Positions 8,352-15,549 of a stretch of DNA of 64,000 nt are shown piece after piece. Where the stretch lies: contig NZ_JAATJA010000002.1 of NCBI RefSeq assembly GCF_011927665.1, forward strand, positions 620,001 through 684,000, given 5' to 3'. The stretch comes from Desulfobaculum xiamenense. Its GTDB lineage: Bacteria; Desulfobacterota; Desulfovibrionia; Desulfovibrionales; Desulfovibrionaceae. Position 1 is the first letter of the stretch; every line of letters begins with the position of its first letter. The notes under the pieces were generated by a model. That model saw only the letters and a program-made list of their open reading frames with translations, had not been told where the DNA came from and did not search any database. The position numbers were made by a program, and so were the translations under genes.

Positions 8352-9434
8352 TCAGGGCTGGGCCTGTGCCGTGTCGGCCTGCGGGGTGGGGGTGGCGGAG
8401 CGCAGGGACGTGGAGAGTTCCTCACTGAGTGAGGCGAGTGCACCGATACCGTTGATGTTATCGGGGTTGGTGGCGAGTCGGCGGGATATCCATGTGGCGA
8501 TATCCATGACGTCGCCGCCGGTGAGGAGTTTGCGGGATTTGGTGGGCATGGCCATGGCGAGGATGGTGTTGCGCAGGCGGTCGCGTTCCGTGAGTGCTTG
8601 CTTGATGTCCTGCGCCACGGCGTCGAGCTTGGCTTGTGCGGCGTCGGAGGCTTCGAGGTCGGCGTAGGTGCCGTAGGCGGCGTTCACGTTGCGCGCGGCG
8701 AGAGTGTAGTTGCGCATGGCGTCCACGAGCTTGGGCTGGCGGGCGAAGGTGCGGAAGCAGAGTCCGATTTCGTCCACGAGCTGGGCGTAGAGGGTGAGCA
8801 TGCCGCGGGCCTCGGCCTCGGTGAGGCTGCGGAACGCATATCCGCCGTCGTCGAGGCGGTATTCGCGGGTCTGGGCCAGCGCCTCTTCGCCGAGCGCCTG
8901 CACGAAGGCGTCGGCATAGAGGCCGTAGACCAGCCGCAGGGCGATGGGCGACATGAGGTGATTGAGGACGGCGGTGCGGCCTTCGAGGACGTCGCGGGTG
9001 CCGGTGTGTAGGCCAGTGAGGTTCACGCCGTAGTGCATGTTGAGCTTCTTGAAGGTGAGCGTGGTCATGCCGATGGCGGAATCGTTGTTGCGGGTGTGCG
9101 CGGGATGGTAGTTCGTGGCGCACAGGCGCGCGATGTCACGCACGAAGTCGGGCGTGACCACGGCGTCGTCCTGCGGATGCTCCGGTGCGGCCACGCCGCG
9201 AACCTGCGAGGCATTGACCTCTTCCGCAGGGGGCGCGCTCTGCTCTGCCGTCGCGTTCTGGTCATCGGAAACGGGTGCGGGAAGCTCGGAGACGTAGTCC
9301 GTCGCCGGGGCTTCGACCACGGGGGCGGGGGCCTCAACGGCTTTCGGCTTGAGGGAGTTCCATACCCAGAAACCGGCCACGAGAGCGGCGAGGACCACGA
9401 CGAGGAGGAGAGAGTTTCTGCGGGTGAGTGTCAT
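8352..9434 (-). CDS. Membrane-anchored protein of unknown function
   Basis: A 360-residue protein with one N-terminal membrane segment (~8-28), an Ala/Pro-rich linker (~35-85) and a soluble, mostly helical C-terminal domain that should face the periplasm. I do not recognise the family and see no cofactor motif; Cys residues are sparse. The ATG at 9434 follows AAGGA and opens directly into a signal anchor. It lies 26 nt downstream of the radical SAM gene on the same strand and ends at a clear terminator, so it is probably the last gene of that operon. Confidence 0.7.
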   Translation of the reverse strand: MTLTRRNSLLLVVVLAALVAGFWVWNSLKPKAVEAPAPVVEAPATDYVSELPAPVSDDQNATAEQSAPPAEEVNASQVRGVAAPEHPQDDAVVTPDFVRDIARLCATNYHPAHTRNNDSAIGMTTLTFKKLNMHYGVNLTGLHTGTRDVLEGRTAVLNHLMSPIALRLVYGLYADAFVQALGEEALAQTREYRLDDGGYAFRSLTEAEARGMLTLYAQLVDEIGLCFRTFARQPKLVDAMRNYTLAARNVNAAYGTYADLEASDAAQAKLDAVAQDIKQALTERDRLRNTILAMAMPTKSRKLLTGGDVMDIATWISRRLATNPDNINGIGALASLSEELSTSLRSATPTPQADTAQAQP

Positions 9435-9460
9435 GTAGGCCGTCCTTGATTGTTCGGTGC

Positions 9461-10465
9461 TCAGTTGTTGCGGAAGAAGGCCGAGGGGCCGTCGAGCACG
9501 CCACAGTCCGCGTCGCGGAACAGGTCGTGGCACTTGGCGACGGTGAAGCCTCTGCCTTCCTCGGTGTTTTCGCGGATGTCGCGGGGGTTTGCGCCCAGTT
9601 CCGCCCAGAAGAGGTTGGCTCCGGCGGCAGCGCCGAGAGAGTAAGGCTCATGGGTGCAGTTGCCGATGACGGAACGCGGCATGGCCAGACGGGCGACCGC
9701 CACGATGTGCGCCATGCGCAGTTCGCTGATCATGCCACGCTTGGCGATGGCCGTTCCGGGAATGGTGATGCGCCGCGCCGCGCCGCTGAAGGCCGGATTG
9801 ATGGACGCGGTGAAGAGGATCATGTCCGCGAGTTCGTCGTTGGTGTGCTCGGGGCCGACGGGTTCGACGCAGGTGCCGACCACCAGTCCGGCGTCCTGAA
9901 AGGCGCGGATGCTCTGCTTGCGCAGCTCGGGGTCGATGCCGGTGTCGATGCCTTCGCGTAGGCGCAGGGCGTGGTAGACGCCGTCGAGCCCGGCGTCGCG
10001 CAGGCGGGGGGCCGTGTCGGATGTCTGGTCGCCGAGGTTGCCGATGAGGACGGTCTCCGGGCGCAGGTGGCGGCGGACTTCGGTGGTGACCTCGCAGAAT
10101 TCGTCGAAGGAATAGTTGGCCGTGACCATCATGTAGACGGCGTTGGCTCCCTGTTCCTCAAGCAACGTGGCGTGCTCCACGGCCTGCTCGACAGTGAGCT
10201 TCATGGGCTTGGGGAAGACCTTGTTCATGGCCGCAAACGAGCAGTAGGCGCAGTTTTTGGGGCAGGGGGCGAGGTTCAGGGCGAACTGTGCGTGGATTTC
10301 GGCGCGGTCGCCGGTCAGCTCGCGCGAGATGCGCGCCGCCTCGGCCATGATGAGGTACGCCTCGGGCGAGCTAGGCGACAGGGCGAGCATGTCGATGATC
10401 TGCTGGCGGGAGAAGGGGACCGCGTCCCGGGACTGCTTCAGAATGTCGTGGATGTCGATGGTCAT
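9461..10465 (-). CDS. BioB/HydE/HmdB-like radical SAM enzyme
   Basis: A 334-residue radical SAM protein. The [4Fe-4S] cluster motif Cx3Cx2C is C68-C72-C75 (CPKNCAYC), followed by the TIM-barrel core typical of biotin synthase relatives, including the GTCVEPVGPEHT strand in the region where BioB carries a second-cluster ligand. The HALRLREG stretch is more like HydE/PylB than BioB, so the substrate is open. The start at ATG 10465 has AGGAAA upstream. It is downstream of a Cys-rich small protein gene, suggesting they act together. No other biotin genes lie nearby. Confidence 0.78.
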   Translation of the reverse strand: MTIDIHDILKQSRDAVPFSRQQIIDMLALSPSSPEAYLIMAEAARISRELTGDRAEIHAQFALNLAPCPKNCAYCSFAAMNKVFPKPMKLTVEQAVEHATLLEEQGANAVYMMVTANYSFDEFCEVTTEVRRHLRPETVLIGNLGDQTSDTAPRLRDAGLDGVYHALRLREGIDTGIDPELRKQSIRAFQDAGLVVGTCVEPVGPEHTNDELADMILFTASINPAFSGAARRITIPGTAIAKRGMISELRMAHIVAVARLAMPRSVIGNCTHEPYSLGAAAGANLFWAELGANPRDIRENTEEGRGFTVAKCHDLFRDADCGVLDGPSAFFRNN

Positions 10466-10569
10466 TGATGTTTCCTGTTCTGACGGTGAGGGCATACTTG
10501 CCATTTGTTTTTTCAATGCGGCCAATAGGCGGGCATCATAGTGGCAATCCTTCGATCTGTGAAGGGCCG

Positions 10570-10836
10570 TCAGTCGTTGTCTCCGGTTCGCCTGCGCCGG
10601 TCGAACTCGACCTTGAGGCGAGCGATGATGTGGTCGTAGCCGTTTGGCGAGTGCGGGAGCGTGCAGTTCGAGCAGTCCTTGATGCCGTGGAGGTCCGTGG
10701 GGTTTCCGCCGCAGTCTTCGAGGAAATAGAGCGGGCAAAAGCAGAACAGGCAGTTGAAGCTGTCTGGATCGGCCTTGGCGTGGCAGGGGAAGTATGCGCA
10801 GTCCGTGTTTCGGAAGAAGCGGTAGCTGTGTTTCAT
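10570..10836 (-). CDS. Cysteine-rich small-domain protein
   Basis: An 88-residue protein with eight cysteines between residues 13 and 58, including the CLFCFCPLYF stretch and a C-x2-C pair. It matches the Cys-rich small domain seen in methanogens and sulfate reducers, thought to bind metal. Its start ATG (10836) overlaps the stop of the YihY gene as ATGA, implying translational coupling. The radical SAM gene follows after 104 bp. Function unknown; a metal-handling or scaffold role for the radical SAM protein is inference. Confidence 0.78.
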   Translation of the reverse strand: MKHSYRFFRNTDCAYFPCHAKADPDSFNCLFCFCPLYFLEDCGGNPTDLHGIKDCSNCTLPHSPNGYDHIIARLKVEFDRRRRTGDND

Positions 10837-12188
10837 TTCTCGTCCGTATGCTGTGCGGGGCCGGTGTCGGGCGCGCAGAAGGGCAGGTCGGCACAGGCGG
10901 TGGCGAAGGCTTCGAGGGTGAGGTTCGAGGGGCTTTCGGCAGCGGCTGTGCGCAGTCCGTCGAAGATGGGGGCCAGCGCTTCGGCGTGGGCGTCGAACAT
11001 TTCGCGTCCTGTGGTCTCGCGATAGCGGGCCAGTGCGCGCATGACGTCGAGCACGTGGACCGTGGTCGGAGGGCTGGCGAGGGCGTATGCCTCGCCGCCG
11101 GGGCGGTCCACCTTGACCACGATATTCGCCTTGCCGAGCATGAACAGCACGTCGTTGACCAGCTTGACTGGCGCGCCGAGGCGGCTGGCGATGGCCTCGT
11201 TGGACGGTGTGGGGCGCGCGTCGATGAACGCGCGGGTCAGCAGGGCGAGGATGAGCGCGCCGAGCTTCTGGCGGTCGTCGAAGCTGTATTCGTTCATGCG
11301 GGCTTCGCTGTAGTAGGTGTCGCTACGCTGGAGGGCGAAGCAGATTTCCGCGCCGAGCAGCACGATGGTCCAACTGATGAACATCCAGATGAGGAAGAGC
11401 GGGACCTGCGCGAAGCTGCCGTAGATGGCGTTGTAGTTGGTGCTCACCGCCTGATAGCGGATGTAGCCCGCCTGCACGATCTGCCACAGGCTTCCGGCGA
11501 GGATGGCCCCGCCGAGGGCGGAGGTCAGGCGCACCCGCGTGTTGGGGATGAACACGTAGATGAACAGGAGCGCCAGCCACGTGGTGACGTAGGGCAACAG
11601 CTTGAGCGCGGCGAGGTACAGGGCGCTCAACACCGACACGCCGAGGATGCGCTGGACGATTTCGTTGTTTTGCAGGGAGGCCGTGGAGCTGATGGCCACG
11701 AGAATGAGCAGCGGACAGACCATGGTCACCGCGAGGTAGTCCGAGAACTTGCGCCACAGGTTGCGCTGTGCCTTCACGCCGAAGATGGAGTTGAAGCTGG
11801 CCTCGATGTTTCCCAGAAGGGAAATGACCGTCATGAACAGAAGCGCCACGCCAGCCACGCCGAGGGTGCCGACGTTGGTGTTGTTGATGTAGCCGATGAT
11901 GGCTTCGACCACATCCGGATTTCCGGCGGTGGCCTGCATGAGCATCTCGCGGATGAATTGCGAGTTCTGGATGCCGAAGCCCTTGGAAATGGAGAAGGCC
12001 ACGGCCAGAAGCGGAACGAGGGAGAGCACCGTGGTGTAGGCCAGCGCCGAGGCGCGAAGCAGACACTGATCCGCCACGAAGCCGTGCCCGACCATGTACA
12101 CCCAGCGTAACAGCCGGGCGAACTGGTGGCGGACAAAGGACGCCTCCGCGCCCGCATGCGTCAGAGACGGTATGGAGAACCGGTTCAC
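10833..12188 (-). CDS. YihY/BrkB-family inner-membrane protein
   Basis: A 451-residue protein with six predicted membrane segments in residues ~35-275 (the YihY core, once misnamed RNase BN), then a ~150-residue soluble tail that looks like a winged helix plus a helical extension. The GTG at 12188 is preferred: GGAGG sits 5 nt upstream and homology starts there. It follows the HD-domain gene by 35 nt and overlaps the Cys-rich gene by 4 nt, so all belong to one minus-strand operon. Its substrate is not known. Confidence 0.85.
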   Translation of the reverse strand: MNRFSIPSLTHAGAEASFVRHQFARLLRWVYMVGHGFVADQCLLRASALAYTTVLSLVPLLAVAFSISKGFGIQNSQFIREMLMQATAGNPDVVEAIIGYINNTNVGTLGVAGVALLFMTVISLLGNIEASFNSIFGVKAQRNLWRKFSDYLAVTMVCPLLILVAISSTASLQNNEIVQRILGVSVLSALYLAALKLLPYVTTWLALLFIYVFIPNTRVRLTSALGGAILAGSLWQIVQAGYIRYQAVSTNYNAIYGSFAQVPLFLIWMFISWTIVLLGAEICFALQRSDTYYSEARMNEYSFDDRQKLGALILALLTRAFIDARPTPSNEAIASRLGAPVKLVNDVLFMLGKANIVVKVDRPGGEAYALASPPTTVHVLDVMRALARYRETTGREMFDAHAEALAPIFDGLRTAAAESPSNLTLEAFATACADLPFCAPDTGPAQHTDEK

Positions 12189-12223
12189 TGCACCCTCCCT
12201 GTGGCGTCGCGCCGACGGGGGCG

Positions 12224-12778
12224 TCAGGCGATGCCCGTTTCCGCGGCGACGTCGGCTATGGCGGCGATGGACAGCGCGAGGAAGTCCGAGAGGTCCATGC
12301 CGAGGCGTTCGCATTCCTGAATGCGTTCGCGGCTGACGTTGGCGGCGAAGGACTTGTCCTTCATCTTCTTGCGCAGGCTTTTGGGCTGCATGCCCTCCAT
12401 GCGCGTGGGACGGACCAGCGCGGCGGCCGAGACGAGTCCGGTGACGGTCTCCGCGGCGCGAAGCGCGTAATCGAAGGGGGCCTGCGCGGCAACGCCGGTG
12501 CATTCCTCGTTGTGGGCGGAGATGGCGTGGAGCGCCTCGGCGGGCAGCTCCTGCGCGAGCATCTCGGCGGCCACGAGGCCGTGGCGCTCCGGCGTGTCCT
12601 TGGTCATGGGATAGTCGAGGTCATGCAGCAGGCCGGTCGTGCCCCACAGCTCGGGGTCGGCGTCGAAGCGCGGGGCGAGGGCGCGCATGACGGCTTCTGT
12701 CTGCACGGCGTGGTGCACGAGATGGAGTTCGGGATTCTGGGCCTTGACGAGGGCGAGGGCCGCGTCTCTGGTGATCAT
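12224..12778 (-). CDS. HD-domain phosphohydrolase
   Basis: A 184-residue cytoplasmic protein of the HDIG-type metal-dependent phosphohydrolases. The HD pair is in LLHDLDYP (near residues 46-53), with an upstream His near 20-21 and a later His in HAISAHNEEC. The family hydrolyses nucleotides or other phosphoesters; the substrate is not apparent. The ATG at 12778 follows GGAG. It is the first gene of the minus-strand operon reaching to 8352, divergent from the muramidase-like gene. Confidence 0.82.
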   Translation of the reverse strand: MITRDAALALVKAQNPELHLVHHAVQTEAVMRALAPRFDADPELWGTTGLLHDLDYPMTKDTPERHGLVAAEMLAQELPAEALHAISAHNEECTGVAAQAPFDYALRAAETVTGLVSAAALVRPTRMEGMQPKSLRKKMKDKSFAANVSRERIQECERLGMDLSDFLALSIAAIADVAAETGIA

Positions 12779-12950
12779 GTCGTAATGCTCCTGTGGGTTT
12801 CGTGGGGCAAGAGTACAGGAAAGGGGACCGGAAGGGCAAATGGTTCCGCGCTGTTGTCGAGGACGGAAAGCCGGGCATGGTTCTTGCTGCTTTCGCAGCG
12901 GCACCACGTGTGTCGTCTTTTTGGCGGACAGTCGTTGTCGAGGTGGAAGC

Positions 12951-14243
12951 ATGGTAAATTTAAGTAGTATTTCCAGTCAGCTGGCGGCATTGCAGAAGGT
13001 GGCCGAACTGCGTCGGACCCGTGGGGACATGGGCGGCGCGGCAGGCGATCCTTTCGCGACCATGCTGCGGGGCATCATGACGGGGGGACCGTCGAAGCTT
13101 TCGGGAATCGAGGCGCAGCTCATGCTGGGCGGGCAGTTTCTCGGCGCGATGAGCGGCGCTGACGCCGGGCGCGAGGCCGGGGAACTGGCCGGGCTTGGCG
13201 ATGCCGCGCTTTTTATGGATTCTCTGTCGGAATTTGCGCCGAAGGGCGGGGCTGGTGGGCTCGCCGGGCTTGGTGGGGGGACGCTTGCGTCCGGACTGCC
13301 GGGCGGTGCGGGAGCGCTGGCCACGGTGCTCGAAGCCATGAATGGCGGGCGGGATGCCGCACTGGCATCGGGTGGCGCGCTGTCCGGGCGGGGAATCGCC
13401 GGGACGGGACGCGTATTGAAGCCTTCTGGTGCGCATGCGGCCGTGATTTCGCCCAAGGCCGAGGAGCCGACGGTGATCGCTTCGCCAGCGCAGTCGCCGG
13501 GGCAGACTATGGCCAGCGCGGCAGGGCATGTCGGGAAAACGTCACCGGTTCATGATGCCGGTCATGCGGAGATGGTCCGGCGTGCCTACGGCAGCGGTGA
13601 GGCCGCGAAGCTGGCCGGACTGCTGGCCGCGCGCTTCGAGTCCGGTGGGGACCCCGGCGCGGTGGGGCATGACCGCGTGGGTGGGACGTCCTACGGCATG
13701 TATCAGATAGCCTCGCGCACCGGGACTTTTGGAGAATTTCTGACCTTCCTCGACCGCCGGGAGCCGGGGTTCGCGGCTGAATTGCGTGCCGCGGGCAATC
13801 CCGATACCGGGTCGCGCAGCGGAGGCGTGCCGGATGCGTGGCGGGGCATCGCCGCGCGCGAGCCGGACCGCTTCGCCGACTTGCAGCACGAGTTTATCCG
13901 CACGACGCATTTTATGCCCGCCGCCAGAAAGGTGGCGCAGATGACGGGGCTTGATTTCGCTGGCGAGGGCGGCGTGCTGGCGCAGGTGCTGTGGAGCACG
14001 GCGGTGCAGCATGGCGCATCGGGTTCGGCGCGCATTTTCGCGCGGGCCGTGGACAGCGCCCGCGAGAGCGCTCCCGACGACTTCGGCCGTGCCCTCATCA
14101 AGGAGGTCTACCGCGAGCGCGGCGGACAGTTCGGCTCCTCCACGCGACAGGTGCAGGCCGCTGTCCACAACAGATTCGATAGTGAAATGGAACTGGCGCT
14201 GGCCATGTTCGACGATTCCGGTTCAGCGGATTTCATGGCGTGA
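12951..14243 (+). CDS. Muramidase-like protein with low-complexity N-terminus
   Basis: A 430-residue protein. Residues ~1-200 are Gly/Ala-rich and lack a signal peptide. Residues ~210-400 resemble the lysozyme-like domain of VgrG-related and phage-tail muramidases: a candidate catalytic Glu in ARFESGGDPGA, then SYGMYQIAS. A peptidoglycan-cleaving role is inferred from that. The short N-terminal FATMLRGIM region faintly recalls rod-binding FlgJ proteins, but this is weak. The ATG at 12951 follows GAGGTGGAAG. It is monocistronic, ending at a bidirectional terminator. Confidence 0.65.
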   Translation: MVNLSSISSQLAALQKVAELRRTRGDMGGAAGDPFATMLRGIMTGGPSKLSGIEAQLMLGGQFLGAMSGADAGREAGELAGLGDAALFMDSLSEFAPKGGAGGLAGLGGGTLASGLPGGAGALATVLEAMNGGRDAALASGGALSGRGIAGTGRVLKPSGAHAAVISPKAEEPTVIASPAQSPGQTMASAAGHVGKTSPVHDAGHAEMVRRAYGSGEAAKLAGLLAARFESGGDPGAVGHDRVGGTSYGMYQIASRTGTFGEFLTFLDRREPGFAAELRAAGNPDTGSRSGGVPDAWRGIAAREPDRFADLQHEFIRTTHFMPAARKVAQMTGLDFAGEGGVLAQVLWSTAVQHGASGSARIFARAVDSARESAPDDFGRALIKEVYRERGGQFGSSTRQVQAAVHNRFDSEMELALAMFDDSGSADFMA

Positions 14244-14267
14244 TGTCGGGTTGAGGGCGACCCGATG

Positions 14268-14302
14268 CGACGGCCCCGGCGCTTTGGCGTTCGGGGCCGT
14301 CG
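14268..14302. terminator. Bidirectional terminator between convergent genes
   Basis: Stem GACGGCCCCG (14269-14278) pairs with CGGGGCCGTC (14292-14301). It lies between the muramidase-like gene and the convergent HDOD gene. T runs are short on both sides. Confidence 0.65.
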
Positions 14303-14320
14303 TCGTTTGTGGTGGCTACG

Positions 14321-15367
14321 TCAGCAGGTGTGCAGACCGGCCAGCGCGCGCAGGGTCGCGTCCATCTGCTCTGTGCAGGAATGGAAGGCCTCGGCAAGCT
14401 GGTCCGGGTCGAGCTCCAGTGCGCTCCACGCCTGCGTGTCGAGCGGCGGAACGTAGACGCGGGGACCGGGGTCCGTGTCGAGGCCGCGGGCCATGATGTC
14501 CGCGAGGTGGATGATGGTCGTCTTGTGGCCGTCCTGCTCGGCTTGCGATGGGGCGTGGTGGTTGAGCACCGCGCTGACGAGGGTGAACGGCAGGTTCCAC
14601 TTGCGCAACAGCATGCCGCCGAGGGTAGCGTGGTCGAACCCCAGCACGCCGCGTTCCGTCTCGTGGAGCAGGGCGTGGTGTTCGTCCGCGTAGGCGATGA
14701 CGGCCGCGAAGCGCTCGGGGATGAGCTTGCACATGGCCAGCCGTCCCACGTCGTGCAACAGTCCGGCCACGAAGAAGCGTTCCGGCTCCCCGCCGCCCGC
14801 GGCGCGGGCCAGACTGCGTGCGATGATGCCCACGCGGATGCTGTGCCGCCAGAACTCCTCCATGTTGGCGAGGGCCTCTGGAATGCCGGTGAACATGCGC
14901 ATGACCGACGTGCCGAGCGCCAGCGTCGAAAGCTGGCTGGTGCCCACGACGGCCACGGCGCGGGAAATGGTGTCTATCTGTGAGGGAAAGCTGTAGAATG
15001 CGCTGTTGACCAGCCGCAGCAGAAAGGCCGTGAGGCTCGTGTCGCGGCTGATGACGCCTGCCACGTCGCTCGCCGAGGAGTCCTTGTCGGCGATGACGGC
15101 CTGCAATTCGGCATAGACCGAGGGCAGGGACGGCAGGGTGAGGTCGCCGCGCAACAGGTCGAAGGGGTCAATCGCCTGCTCCGGGATGCTTGGCGGGTCC
15201 ATGGGCGGCATCGGCAAGAGCGGCAGCTCTATGCCACCTTCGAGGGCCGTGGCGATGTGGCGGCAGGCCAGCCTGTAGATGGCGCTCATGGCTGGATGCG
15301 CGGTATCGACATGGGCGAAGCGCCTGTCCGCGATGGCGACGGCGTTGGAGAGCAGTTCCTCGTTCAT
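14321..15367 (-). CDS. HDOD-domain signalling protein
   Basis: A 348-residue cytoplasmic protein with a short N-terminal region and an HDOD domain spanning ~75-280 (LPSLPSVYAELQAVI at its start, LLHDVGRLAM in the middle). HDOD proteins are non-catalytic or degenerate HD relatives linked to motility, biofilm and cyclic nucleotide signalling. I chose the ATG at 15367; a GTG nine bases upstream (15376) is the alternative, and AAGGA lies 11 nt from the ATG. No partner genes adjoin it. Confidence 0.82.
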   Translation of the reverse strand: MNEELLSNAVAIADRRFAHVDTAHPAMSAIYRLACRHIATALEGGIELPLLPMPPMDPPSIPEQAIDPFDLLRGDLTLPSLPSVYAELQAVIADKDSSASDVAGVISRDTSLTAFLLRLVNSAFYSFPSQIDTISRAVAVVGTSQLSTLALGTSVMRMFTGIPEALANMEEFWRHSIRVGIIARSLARAAGGGEPERFFVAGLLHDVGRLAMCKLIPERFAAVIAYADEHHALLHETERGVLGFDHATLGGMLLRKWNLPFTLVSAVLNHHAPSQAEQDGHKTTIIHLADIMARGLDTDPGPRVYVPPLDTQAWSALELDPDQLAEAFHSCTEQMDATLRALAGLHTC

Positions 15368-15549
15368 CGCTGGCACCGTCCTTCACGTTGTGTGTCGCGT
15401 GGGGCGTTGCGCAGGGGAGCGGTCCGGTCGCGGCCTCGTGCACGGTTGACGGTTTTATTTGTGGGCAAGCTCATGTAGAACACCCCTTGTGCCCGAAATT
15501 GAAAGATAACGACTGCCGCCTTGCCCATGGCGCGTAGCGGGAGGAATCA

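Noticed and set aside
9461-10465. Calling the radical SAM gene bioB
   Set aside because: The core motif fits the family, but the HALRLREG region is HydE/PylB-like and no biotin genes adjoin; the symbol was left empty.
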